This document shows, piece by piece, positions 17,551 through 24,819 of a stretch of 25,702 nucleotides of DNA. The position numbers and the translations under genes are program-made. The stretch is from JAEUNJ01 sp052035955. GTDB lineage: Bacteria > Pseudomonadota > Gammaproteobacteria > Burkholderiales > Rhodocyclaceae. The stretch covers positions 1 through 25,702 of the forward strand of contig JBPOHD010000138.1 of NCBI GenBank assembly GCA_052035955.1. The letters are read 5' to 3'. Numbering within the stretch: the stretch's first letter is position 1; each line of letters opens with the position of its first letter. Below the pieces are notes generated by a model, which saw only the letters and a list, made by a program, of their open reading frames with translations, did not search any database and was not told the origin of the DNA.

Positions 17551-18787
17551 GCTCCGCATCGGGCCGCAGTTGGAGTTCTTGGCAGGGGCCGGCCGTCGGC
17601 AGGCGCCCGGCGTCCGGATGCCGGGCGAGGAAGGACGCCAGGGTGCCGCCGTTCTCCTCCCCGAATACCGAACAGGTGCAGTAAAGCATTGTGCCACCCG
17701 GCGCCAGCACCTGCCACAGGCTGTCGAGAATTTCCCCCTGGAGGGCGGCGAAGCCGGCCAGGTCGCCCTCCCGGCGCAGCCACTTGATGTCCGGATGCCG
17801 GCGGACGACGCCGGACGCCGAACAGGGCACGTCGGCCAGGATGCGGTCGTAGGGCCGGCCATCCCACCAGGACTGCCGGCAGCGGGCGTCGGCGACCCGG
17901 AGTTCGGCGGCCAGCCCGAGGCGGTCCAGGTTCCCGCCGATGCGCCGGGCGCGTTCCGGGTCCACCTCCAGGGCCGTCAGGTCCAGCTCCGCCAGTTCCA
18001 GCAGGTGGGCGGTCTTGCCCCCCGGCGCGGCACAGGCATCGAGGACCCGTTGCCCATCCCGGACATCGAGCAGGCGGGCCGCCCGCTGGGCGCCGGCGTC
18101 CTGGACGGAGACGCGGCCCTCGGCGAAACCCGGCAGGCGCTCGACGGGAACCGGCCGCTCGAGGAGGACGGCCTCGCCGCCGAGGTGTCGCGCCGACATC
18201 CCCGCTGCCGCGAGTTCGCGCAGGCAGGCCTCCGGGTCCGACCGCCGGCGATTGACGCGCAGGGTCATGGGCGGCCGCCCGTTGTCGGCGGCCAGGATGG
18301 ACTCCCACTCCCCCGGATGCTCGGCCCGCAGGCGCCCGATCCACCAGGCCGGATGCCGCCAGCCCGCCACCGGATCGGCCTCGGCCTCCGCCAGCAGTTC
18401 GCCGCGGCGGCGCTCGAAGTTGCGCAGGACGCCGTTCGCCAGGCCCCGCAGATGGCCGCCCGACAGGGTACCGGCGGCGGCCACGGCCTGGTCCACGACC
18501 GTGTGCGCCTCCGCCGGCCGCGCCTCCAGCCGGCAAAGGGCGACGAGGAGCAGCGCCCGCACGGCGGCGTCCTTCAGGGGGCGCGGCACCAGGCGGCCGA
18601 GCAGGAAATCGCCCCGGCCGAAATCGCGCAAGGCCGAATAGGCCAGGTCCATGGCGGCCGGCCGGGCGGCGGCCGGCATCCGGGCCAGGGCGGCGTCGGG
18701 CCGGCGGCCGGCCAGCACGTCGGCCACTGCGCCGGCGGCGGCGGCCAGCGCGAAGGCGAGGGAATCCGGCGCCGGACGGACGCTCAC
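17510..18787 (-). CDS. rsmB: 16S rRNA (cytosine-967-C5)-methyltransferase RsmB
   Basis: RsmB methylates C967 of 16S rRNA using S-adenosylmethionine. The 425-residue product has an N-terminal NusB-like RNA-binding domain (about 8-135) and a Rossmann methyltransferase domain with the SAM motif DACAAPGGK (250-258). Both catalytic cysteines are present: Cys322 in DVPCSASGVVRRHPDIKWLR and Cys372 in CTCSVFGEEN. Length agrees with the E. coli enzyme (429). The start is GTG at 18787, 8 nt after the rlpA stop; no ATG is available in frame near the family N-terminus and the ribosome-binding site is weak. In many betaproteobacteria fmt and def sit upstream of rsmB; here rlpA and the mrd genes take that place. 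Confidence 0.94.
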   Translation of the reverse strand: MSVRPAPDSLAFALAAAAGAVADVLAGRRPDAALARMPAAARPAAMDLAYSALRDFGRGDFLLGRLVPRPLKDAAVRALLLVALCRLEARPAEAHTVVDQAVAAAGTLSGGHLRGLANGVLRNFERRRGELLAEAEADPVAGWRHPAWWIGRLRAEHPGEWESILAADNGRPPMTLRVNRRRSDPEACLRELAAAGMSARHLGGEAVLLERPVPVERLPGFAEGRVSVQDAGAQRAARLLDVRDGQRVLDACAAPGGKTAHLLELAELDLTALEVDPERARRIGGNLDRLGLAAELRVADARCRQSWWDGRPYDRILADVPCSASGVVRRHPDIKWLRREGDLAGFAALQGEILDSLWQVLAPGGTMLYCTCSVFGEENGGTLASFLARHPDAGRLPTAGPCQELQLRPDAEHDGFHYALLGKKA

Positions 18788-18795
18788 GGGGACGC

Positions 18796-19788
18796 TCAGC
18801 GAACGACGACGGTGGGCGCCGTGCCCAGGGCGGCGCGGATGCGGGCCATGTCGGCCTCGGCTTCGCCGCGGTCCCGGTAGGGGCCGACCTGGACCCGGAC
18901 GAGGCGGCCCGCCACCTGGGTACCCACCCGGTCGGCGAGCCAGTCGAGTTCGCGGGCGATGTGGCCGCGGAAGGCCTCGGCGTTGTCCGGATTGCCGAAG
19001 GCGGCGAGTTGCAGCCAGGTGCCCCGGGGCTCGGCCGCCGGCCTGGCCGGCGGCGGCTCGGCGGGCGGGGGTTCGGTGGCCAGGCGGGCGATGGGGTCTG
19101 GCTCCGCCGCCGGTTCCGCCTTCGCCAGCGCGGTCCCGCCCTCGGGCAGGATGGCCTCCACGTCCACGAGGGTGCTGCCGTTGCCGACATAGCCCAGCTT
19201 CCAGGCCGCCGTGAAGGAAAGGTCGATGATGCGTCCGGCATGGAAGGGCCCGCGGTCGTTCACCCGCAGGACGACGGACTTGCCGTTGGCCGGATTGGTC
19301 ACCCGCACGTAGCTCGGGATGGGCAGCGTGGCATGGGCGGCCGTCATGCCGTACATGTCGTAGGGTTCGCCGCTGGAGGTCTTCTGGCCGTGGAACTTGC
19401 GCCCGTACCAGCTGCCGACGCCGCGGGCCCGGTAGGGCCGCAATTCCTTCCAGGGCGTGTAATCCCGCCCGAGGACCGAATAGGGGTTGTTGGCGAAGCG
19501 ATGCAGGGGCTCGGGCTTCGGCACCGCATCGGGAATCGCATCGATGTCCTCCGGCGGATTTTCGCCCGGCCCGTCGTCCTGGTAATAACCGCCCCCGCGC
19601 TTGAGCACCCAGGCCGGCGGCTTCGCCGGCGCCGGCTTCGCGGCGGGCGCGGACGGCGGAACCGCCGCCGGCGGGCCCTCGGTGCGGTCGATGACGGGCT
19701 TCGGGGCCTGGGTGCCACAGGCCGAAAGGAACACTGCCAGTACCGCCAAACGAATCCCGCTGCCGCGATGCCAGACAGGGCAATTCAT
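18796..19788 (-). CDS. rlpA: RlpA septal-ring lytic transglycosylase lipoprotein
   Basis: RlpA cleaves peptidoglycan glycan strands lacking stem peptides. The 330-residue product starts with a lipoprotein signal peptide whose lipobox is LSAC (Cys24). A Pro/Ala-rich spacer follows (25-60), then a double-psi beta-barrel domain (about 122-211: VGSWYGRKFHGQKTSSGE, RVNDRGPF, IIDLS), a second Pro/Ala/Glu linker and a C-terminal SPOR domain (254-330) that binds denuded glycan at the division site. It should sit on the inner face of the outer membrane. ATG 19788 gives a proper signal peptide. Its only strong purine site (AGGAG) is 16 nt away, separated by a perfect hairpin. Placement behind mrdB fits cell-wall growth. 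Confidence 0.93.
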   Translation of the reverse strand: MNCPVWHRGSGIRLAVLAVFLSACGTQAPKPVIDRTEGPPAAVPPSAPAAKPAPAKPPAWVLKRGGGYYQDDGPGENPPEDIDAIPDAVPKPEPLHRFANNPYSVLGRDYTPWKELRPYRARGVGSWYGRKFHGQKTSSGEPYDMYGMTAAHATLPIPSYVRVTNPANGKSVVLRVNDRGPFHAGRIIDLSFTAAWKLGYVGNGSTLVDVEAILPEGGTALAKAEPAAEPDPIARLATEPPPAEPPPARPAAEPRGTWLQLAAFGNPDNAEAFRGHIARELDWLADRVGTQVAGRLVRVQVGPYRDRGEAEADMARIRAALGTAPTVVVR

Positions 19789-19789
19789 C

Positions 19790-19805
19790 GCGGCGTGAAC
19801 GCCGC
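19790..19805 (-). promoter_or_regulatory. Perfect hairpin between AGGAG and the rlpA start codon
   Basis: On the - strand GCGGCG-TTCA-CGCCGC forms a 6-bp, all G:C stem with a 4-nt loop, ending 1 nt before the rlpA ATG. The AGGAG (19805-19809) lies immediately 5' of it, and its last G is the first base of the stem. The fold could hide the initiation region or bring the Shine-Dalgarno closer to the start. The effect is inference. Confidence 0.4.
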
Positions 19806-19850
19806 TCCTGCGAAGCTCGGACGCATGGCGGACGCAGTCCGGTCGACGGG

Positions 19851-20013
19851 CCGCCCCGAGGCCGGACGGCAGGCGCCGAAGGCGCAATCCCCACCCGGCC
19901 CACCCGGCCCACCCGGCCCACCAGGCCCACCAGGCGGAAAGGAGCGCTTCCCGTGATTCGTGAGCGAGGCGATCCGTCGACTTCCCCTCCCGCGAGGGAG
20001 GGGCGAGGGGAGG
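19851..20013 (+). repeat. GC-rich intergenic repeat, copy A (after mrdB)
   Basis: Copy A lies between rlpA and mrdB. Its first block (19851-19890) aligns without gaps to 23095-23134 with about 32 of 40 bases identical and includes the hairpin GCGCC-GAA-GGCGC (19873-19885). Its second block (19960-20013) aligns without gaps to 23168-23221, with roughly three quarters of bases identical. It includes an 8-bp perfect hairpin CCCCTCCC-GCGA-GGGAGGGG (19984-20003), 21 bases past the mrdB stop. A 9-bp tandem array sits between the blocks. It resembles REP-type elements; it may end or stabilise the mrdB transcript, but no T-run follows the stem. Confidence 0.6.
19890..19934. repeat. Five-copy 9-bp tandem repeat
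   Basis: Three perfect CCCACCCGG units are followed by two CCCACCAGG units, 45 bases in all, with no interruption. It sits in the gap between rlpA and mrdB, inside intergenic repeat copy A, and has no counterpart in copy B. It is non-coding as far as I can tell, though on the + strand one frame reads as a Pro-Pro-Gly run. Confidence 0.85.
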
Positions 20014-20024
20014 ACGGACCATCC

Positions 20025-21119
20025 TCACTTCTGCACCAGCATCCGGTGTTTCTGCACCGACATCAGGATGCCGATGCCGAGGAAGAGCGTCACCAGGGCC
20101 GTCCCCCCGTAGCTGACCAGCGGCAGGGGCACGCCGACCACGGGCAGGATCCCGCTCACCATGCCCATGTTGACGAAGGCATAGGTGAAAAAGATCAGCG
20201 TGATGGCGCCGGCCAGGAGGCGCGAGAACAGGGTCGGCGCGGCAGCGGCGATCATCAGCCCGCGGCCGATGAGCAAGGCGTAGAGCACCAGCAGGATGGC
20301 GTTGCCGATGAGGCCGAATTCCTCGGACATGACGGCGAAGATGAAGTCGGTGTGCCGCTCGGGGATGAACTCGAGCTGGGCCTGGGTGCCCTGGCCCCAG
20401 CCCTTGCCGAGAATGCCGCCGGAGCCGATGGCGATGGTGGACTGGATGATGTGGAAGCCCCGCCCGAGGGGATCGGCTTCCGGGTCGATGAGGGTCAGGA
20501 TGCGGTGCTTCTGGTAATCCCGGAGCACGAAGTTCCAGGCCAGGGGGGCCGAGGCCACGGCCGCGGCGGCGAGCCCGGCGATAATCTTCCAGGGCAGGCC
20601 TGCGAAGAAGATGACGTAGAAGCCGGCGGCCAGCACGAGGATCGCGGTGCCGAGGTCCGGTTGGCGGGCGATCAGCAGCGTCGGTACGAGGAGGATGACG
20701 GTTGCGATGGCGTAATCGCGCAGGCGCAGCATGGCTTCGTGCTTCTGGAAATACCAGGCCAGCATCAGGGGCATGGCGATCTTCATCAGCTCCGAGGGCT
20801 GGATGCGCATGAAACCGAGGTTGAGCCAGCGGCGGGCGCCCTTCGAGATGTCGCCGAAGAGGGCGACGGCCAGCAGCAGCAGCAGCCCGAACAGATAGAC
20901 CGGCAAGGCGACGTGCATGAGACGCTGGGGCGCCTGCTGGGCGACGATGCGCATCACCACCAGGGCGACGGCGACGTTGACCGCCTGGGCGCCGAGGCGC
21001 TCCGGCGAAGCACTGGCCAGGATCACGAAGGTGAAGGTGACGATGATCGCGGCCAGGGCCAACAGGGGACCGTCGATGGGCGCGACCAGCTTGGACCAGA
21101 GTTCCCGGGGCGAGATCAT
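20025..21119 (-). CDS. mrdB: Peptidoglycan glycosyltransferase RodA (MrdB)
   Basis: RodA is the SEDS-family polymerase of the elongation machinery and works with PBP2 on lipid II. The 364-residue product has about ten membrane segments and typical SEDS features: KGARRWLNLGFMRIQPSELMK, QPDLGTAIL, GWGQGTQAQLEFIPERHTDFIFAVMSEEFG and VGVPLPLVSYGGTA near the C-terminus. The extracytoplasmic Asp in QPDLGT corresponds to the residue needed for SEDS activity. The ATG at 21119 overlaps the mrdA stop by one base (TGATG), so the two subunits are translationally coupled. A TTG one codon earlier is less likely. Downstream is a 236-bp gap with intergenic repeat copy A. Confidence 0.96.
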   Translation of the reverse strand: MISPRELWSKLVAPIDGPLLALAAIIVTFTFVILASASPERLGAQAVNVAVALVVMRIVAQQAPQRLMHVALPVYLFGLLLLLAVALFGDISKGARRWLNLGFMRIQPSELMKIAMPLMLAWYFQKHEAMLRLRDYAIATVILLVPTLLIARQPDLGTAILVLAAGFYVIFFAGLPWKIIAGLAAAAVASAPLAWNFVLRDYQKHRILTLIDPEADPLGRGFHIIQSTIAIGSGGILGKGWGQGTQAQLEFIPERHTDFIFAVMSEEFGLIGNAILLVLYALLIGRGLMIAAAAPTLFSRLLAGAITLIFFTYAFVNMGMVSGILPVVGVPLPLVSYGGTALVTLFLGIGILMSVQKHRMLVQK

Positions 21120-23017
21120 CAATCCTCCTCGCCCTCTTCCTCCTCGGCAGGCGCCGGGGCGTTGGGCAGTTTGCCGAGCAGGTAGTAGTCGAGGACCTGG
21201 CGGGCGATGGGCGCCGCCGCCTGGGCGCCGAAGCCGCCGTTCTCCACCAGCACGGCAAGGGCGATCCTGGGATCGTCGGCGGGCGCATAGGCGATGAACA
21301 GGGCATGGTCGCGCAGCTCCTTCTTCACCGCGCCCTCCTTGTATTGGGCCCCCTTCAGCGAGAACACCTGGGCGGTGCCGGTCTTGCCGGCCGAGACGTA
21401 GCCTGCCCCCGCGAAGGCCCGGGCCCCGGTACCCTCCTTGTTCACGCCCACCATCGCGTTCTTGATCACGTCGATATGTTCCTGCTTGAGGGGCAGGGTG
21501 CGCAGGGGCTGGGGTTCGATAAAGGTCTTCTCGCCGCTGCGCGTGTCGGTGACGTACTTGACGAGGTGGGGCCGGAACATGACGCCGTTGTTAGCCAGCG
21601 TTGCCATGGCCTGGGCAAGCTGGATGGGCGTGTAGGCGTTGTAGCCCTGGCCGATGCCGATGGAGATGGTCTCGCCGGCATACCATTTCTGCTGCTCGGG
21701 CTTGCGGAATCGCTTCCTCTTCCATTCCTGGGACGGCAGGACGCCCTCGGATTCCCCCATGCCCTTGTGGCCGATGTCGACACCGGTGCGCTGGCCGAAG
21801 CCGAACTGGTGCATGAAGGCCGCAATGTTGTCGATGCCGAGGTCGTTGGCCAGCATGTAGTAATAGGTGTCGCAGGAAACGACGATGGATTTGTACATGT
21901 CCACCGAGCCGTGGCCGCCCTTCTTGTCGTCGCGGAAGTAGTGGTTGCCGAACTGGAAGCCGCCGGGATCGGAGATCGTCTGCTCCGGCCTGCGCTTGCC
22001 GTAGGTGAGCGCCGCCAGGGCCATGTAGGGCTTGAAGGTGGACCCGGGCGGATAGGCACCGTTCATGGCCCGGTTGACCATGGGCTTGTCGGGCGACAGG
22101 TTGAGTTCCTGCCAGTTCTGGATGTCGATGCCGTCCACGAACAGGTTGGGGTCGTAGTTGGGTACCGACACCAGGGCCAGGATGCCGCCCGTGGCGGGCT
22201 CGATGGCGACCAGGGCACCCCTGCGGTCGCCGAAGGCCTTCTCGGCGATTTCCTGCAGCTTGGCATCCATGGTCAGCGTCAGGCTGTTGCCGGCCACCGG
22301 CGCCGTCCGGGCCAGGGTGCGGACGGCCCGCCCGCCGGCATCCACCTCCACCTGCTCGAAGCCGGACTGCCCGTGCAACTGGAATTCGTAGTGCTGTTCC
22401 AGGCCGGTCTTGCCGAAATGGTCGGTGCCCCGGTAGTTGGATTCCTGCTCCTCCTCCTCGATGCGCTCCAGGTCCTTGTCGTTCACCCGGCCGATATAGC
22501 CGAGCAGGTGGGAGGCGAAGGCGCCGAAGGGATACTGGCGGAAGAGGCGGGCCTTGATGTCCACCCCGGCGAATCGGTAGCGGTGGGCGATGAACCTGGC
22601 CACCTCCTCGTCGGTCAGGCGGGTACGGATGGGCAGGGATTCGAAGTTGCGGCTCTCCTCGAGCAGGCGCTTGAAGCGCTTGCGGTCCCGGGGCTGGATG
22701 TCGATGATCTCGGCCAGGGCGTCGATGGTCGCATCCAGGTCCTTGACCCGCGACGGGGTGATCTCCAGGGTGTAGGCGGAATAGTTGCGGGCCAGGACCA
22801 CGCCGTTGCGGTCCACGATCAGCCCGCGGTTGGGCACGATGGGTACCAGGGAGATCCGGTTCTCCTCCGCCCGCGTCTGGTAGTAGTCGTGCTGGATCAC
22901 CTGCAGCCAGACGAAGCGCCCGAAGAGTACGCCGAAGCAGACCAGCACGAAGCCCCCGGCAAAGGTCAGCCGGCTGCGGAATCGGTCCAGTTCCTCCTGG
23001 GGATTCTTGAATTCCAT
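21119..23017 (-). CDS. mrdA: Penicillin-binding protein 2, peptidoglycan transpeptidase
   Basis: PBP2 cross-links side-wall peptidoglycan in the periplasm. The 632-residue protein has one N-terminal membrane anchor (about 17-40) and a dimerisation or pedestal domain (50-230). The transpeptidase domain carries the active-site motifs Ser326-x-x-Lys329 (PPGSTFKP), SCD (381-383) and KTG (545-547). Motif order and length match class B PBP2. The last 12 residues are Pro/Ala followed by EEEEGEED, an unusually acidic periplasmic tail. The ATG at 23017 gives the standard start MEFKNPQEEL and follows a 211-bp gap that carries intergenic repeat copy B and a heptad repeat. No clear Shine-Dalgarno is visible close to the ATG. 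Confidence 0.96.
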   Translation of the reverse strand: MEFKNPQEELDRFRSRLTFAGGFVLVCFGVLFGRFVWLQVIQHDYYQTRAEENRISLVPIVPNRGLIVDRNGVVLARNYSAYTLEITPSRVKDLDATIDALAEIIDIQPRDRKRFKRLLEESRNFESLPIRTRLTDEEVARFIAHRYRFAGVDIKARLFRQYPFGAFASHLLGYIGRVNDKDLERIEEEEQESNYRGTDHFGKTGLEQHYEFQLHGQSGFEQVEVDAGGRAVRTLARTAPVAGNSLTLTMDAKLQEIAEKAFGDRRGALVAIEPATGGILALVSVPNYDPNLFVDGIDIQNWQELNLSPDKPMVNRAMNGAYPPGSTFKPYMALAALTYGKRRPEQTISDPGGFQFGNHYFRDDKKGGHGSVDMYKSIVVSCDTYYYMLANDLGIDNIAAFMHQFGFGQRTGVDIGHKGMGESEGVLPSQEWKRKRFRKPEQQKWYAGETISIGIGQGYNAYTPIQLAQAMATLANNGVMFRPHLVKYVTDTRSGEKTFIEPQPLRTLPLKQEHIDVIKNAMVGVNKEGTGARAFAGAGYVSAGKTGTAQVFSLKGAQYKEGAVKKELRDHALFIAYAPADDPRIALAVLVENGGFGAQAAAPIARQVLDYYLLGKLPNAPAPAEEEEGEED

Positions 23018-23022
23018 CAGGG

Positions 23023-23050
23023 GCGGGTCGTGGGTCGCGGGTCGGGAGTC
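23023..23050. repeat. Four 7-bp tandem units just upstream of mrdA
   Basis: On the + strand the units read GCGGGTC, GTGGGTC, GCGGGTC and GGGAGTC; on the coding strand this is a run of GACCC-type heptads ending 5 bases before the mrdA ATG. It occupies the place where a ribosome-binding site would be expected and contains no purine-rich site on the - strand. Confidence 0.7.
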
Positions 23051-23094
23051 CAGGGCCCAAGCTTCCGGCACCCGATCGCGGTTCCGCGACCGGA

Positions 23095-23221
23095 CCGCCC
23101 CAGGGCGGGCCGGCCCGCGCCGGAGGCGCAAACCGCAGCCAAGGCCGTCAAACCCTCCCCGTAACAGGCGAGCGAAGCGGGCTTGCAAGTTCCCCCCGCG
23201 CGAGGGAGGGGCTGGGGGAGG
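23095..23221 (+). repeat. GC-rich intergenic repeat, copy B (after mreD)
   Basis: Copy B lies between mrdA and mreD in the same orientation as copy A, about 3.2 kb away. It has the same two blocks: one with GCGCC-GGA-GGCGC (23117-23129), and one whose stem-loop region (23192-23211) has the right arm GGGAGGGG intact while the left arm differs at two positions from perfect pairing. The stem ends 17 bases past the mreD stop. The middle segment differs in sequence and length from copy A. Confidence 0.6.
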
Positions 23222-23228
23222 GCAGACC

Positions 23229-23750
23229 TCATATCGGCCGGTTCTCGTCCCGCTCCACCGGCTGGAACTGGGGCAGGAGCAACACGTAGGTGGCGGGATA
23301 CCAGAGGGCCGAGGCCGTGAAACTGGACAGGAACCACAGGAGTCCCGGGAACTCGCCGCCGGTCGCCATCCGGGTGACCAGCATGACGGCCTGCATGGCG
23401 AGCAGCATCGGGAGGACATGCAGGGCCTGCTGGGCGAGGGGAAACCAGAGGATGCGGCGCGACCAGCCGGCGGCGGCGAAGGCGAGCAGCACGTAGGCCA
23501 GGGCATGCTGGCCCATCAGGGTGCCGAGGGCCACGTCCATGATCAGGCCCAGGAAGAAGGCCGCCCCCATCCCGACCTTGAGGGGCTGGTGCACGCACCA
23601 GAAGGCCAGCGCCAGGGCCACCCAGTCGGGAACGCCCGGCAGGCGCCCGAGGGGGATCAGGTTGAGGCCGAGGGAGGCGAACAGGGAAAGGACGATGAAC
23701 CAGGTCTTGACCGGCAGGAGGATGCGGCGGGAGGAGTGGGTCGGTTGCAT
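23229..23750 (-). CDS. mreD: Rod shape-determining protein MreD
   Basis: MreD is a small inner-membrane subunit of the elongation complex. The 173-residue product is mostly hydrophobic with about five or six membrane segments. It has the MreD-type motifs LNLIPLG near the N-terminus and GAAFFLGLIMDVALGTLMGQHALAYVLLAF (about 58-88) in the centre. The ATG at 23750 lies 8 nt after the mreC stop, and an AGGA that overlaps the mreC TAG supplies the ribosome-binding site, so coupling to mreC is likely. The protein ends in a polar tail PQFQPVERDENRPI. Intergenic repeat copy B follows. Confidence 0.93.
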   Translation of the reverse strand: MQPTHSSRRILLPVKTWFIVLSLFASLGLNLIPLGRLPGVPDWVALALAFWCVHQPLKVGMGAAFFLGLIMDVALGTLMGQHALAYVLLAFAAAGWSRRILWFPLAQQALHVLPMLLAMQAVMLVTRMATGGEFPGLLWFLSSFTASALWYPATYVLLLPQFQPVERDENRPI

Positions 23751-23758
23751 GGCGTGTC

Positions 23759-24670
23759 CTATTTCCGCTTGCCGCGCCGGCCCTTGCCGGCCTTGTCCTT
23801 GGCCTCGGGGGCATCCTCCGGGGCGGCCGGGACGATCCGGCTGCCGAGCACCAGGACCTGCCCGTGGCGTTCGACGCCGGCCAGGGGCTCGCAGTGGATG
23901 CGGGCGAAGGAGAAGGACTGGTCCCGGTCGATCCGGGCCACGCGGGCGACGGGAAGGCCGGGCAGGTAGACGCCGTCCAGGCCGGAGGTGACCAGCACGT
24001 CGCCGGGCTGGACCTCGGCATTGGCCGCCAGGAACTTGAGCTCCAGGCTGCCGGCGCCGGCGCCGGCCAGGACCGCACGCAGGCCGTTGCGCTGCACCTG
24101 GACCGGGATCGCCTGGTCCTTGTCGGTGAGCAGGGTCACCTCGCTCATCATCGGGAAGACGCGGGTGACCTGGCCCACCACGCCCACGTCGTCGATCACC
24201 GCCTGGCCGGCGGCGATGCCCTCCTGGCTGCCCTTGTCGATGACCACGCGCCGGGCGAAGGGATCGCGGGCGGCGTAGAGGACTTCCGCCACCCGGCCCT
24301 CGGCCGGCTGGCGCGCCTTCATGTCGAGCAGCGCCCGCAGGCGCTGGTTCTCCTGCTCCAGGTGTTCCTGGCGCAACAGCAGGTTGGCGGTGGCGAGCTG
24401 GCGCCGGCGCAGGTCGGCGTTCTCGCCCTGCAGGGTGGCGAGGCTGGAGAGGTACTGCCCGAAACCGCCCGCCGCCTCGACGGGGGCGTAGGCAGCCCGC
24501 TGCAGGGGCCAGACGACGGTGGCGACCACCACCCGGGCCCATTCGAGGGTGTGGAAGCGCAGGTCCACCACCAGCAGCACCAGCGAGACGGTGACGAAGA
24601 AGACCAGGCGGGCCAGCGGTGCCGGGCCGCGCTTGAAGAAGGGCGGCGGCGCATGGCCGACGACCGACAT
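23759..24670 (-). CDS. mreC: Rod shape-determining protein MreC
   Basis: MreC links cytoplasmic MreB to periplasmic PBP2. The 303-residue product has a short cytoplasmic N-terminus, one membrane helix (about 19-36), a coiled-coil region (about 73-116, GENADLRRRQLATANLLLRQ) and the beta-rich MreC core (about 125-270: VVIDKGSQEGI, DDVGVVGQV, GDVLVTSGLDGVYLPGLPVA). It ends in a basic tail KAGKGRRGKRK exposed to the periplasm. I give the ATG at 24670. A TTG one codon upstream has a better-placed GGGAG and could be the true start, with almost no change to the protein. It begins the co-directional run that reaches trkH. The mreB gene ends 149 bp upstream behind its own terminator. Confidence 0.95.
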   Translation of the reverse strand: MSVVGHAPPPFFKRGPAPLARLVFFVTVSLVLLVVDLRFHTLEWARVVVATVVWPLQRAAYAPVEAAGGFGQYLSSLATLQGENADLRRRQLATANLLLRQEHLEQENQRLRALLDMKARQPAEGRVAEVLYAARDPFARRVVIDKGSQEGIAAGQAVIDDVGVVGQVTRVFPMMSEVTLLTDKDQAIPVQVQRNGLRAVLAGAGAGSLELKFLAANAEVQPGDVLVTSGLDGVYLPGLPVARVARIDRDQSFSFARIHCEPLAGVERHGQVLVLGSRIVPAAPEDAPEAKDKAGKGRRGKRK

Positions 24671-24715
24671 CAAGGCCGCGAACTCCCGCGGGCGCCGGGG
24701 ATACGGCAGCAGTGC

Positions 24716-24729
24716 CTATCCATGGACAG
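24716..24729. promoter_or_regulatory. Near-palindrome in the mreB-mreC gap
   Basis: CTATCCATGGACAG is a 14-bp dyad with a single mismatched pair around TCCATGGA. It lies in the 149-bp gap where an mreC promoter would be expected, about 46 bases before the mreC start. On the - strand an ATGACA (close to TTGACA) lies further upstream, but no good -10 follows. It could be an operator; evidence is weak. Confidence 0.25.
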
Positions 24730-24770
24730 GAGATACCTGGTTGTCATCGCTTCCCGGGGGCCCCGAAATG

Positions 24771-24796
24771 CAAAAGCGGCGCATCCATTGCGCCGC
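24771..24796 (-). terminator. Rho-independent terminator after mreB
   Basis: On the - strand, 23 bases past the mreB stop, GCGGCGCA-ATGGA-TGCGCCGC makes an 8-bp perfect stem with a 5-nt loop (24776-24796). It is followed by TTTTG and more T-rich sequence. This is a standard intrinsic terminator and should separate mreB transcripts from mreC. Confidence 0.8.
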
Positions 24797-24819
24797 CTTG
24801 CAGTGTGCGGGATCGCGGC

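Noticed and set aside
19890..19934. CRISPR-like array
   Set aside because: Units are 9 bp with no spacers and there are no cas genes; it is a simple tandem repeat.
18961..19956. + strand open frame ending in a Pro-Pro-Gly (collagen-like) run
   Set aside because: It lies opposite rlpA and the run is only the 9-bp tandem repeat read in one frame; there is no start site or family match.
24671..24673. TTG start for mreC
   Set aside because: Spacing to GGGAG slightly favours TTG, but the adjacent ATG is the more common codon; the protein differs by one residue, so it is left as an alternative.
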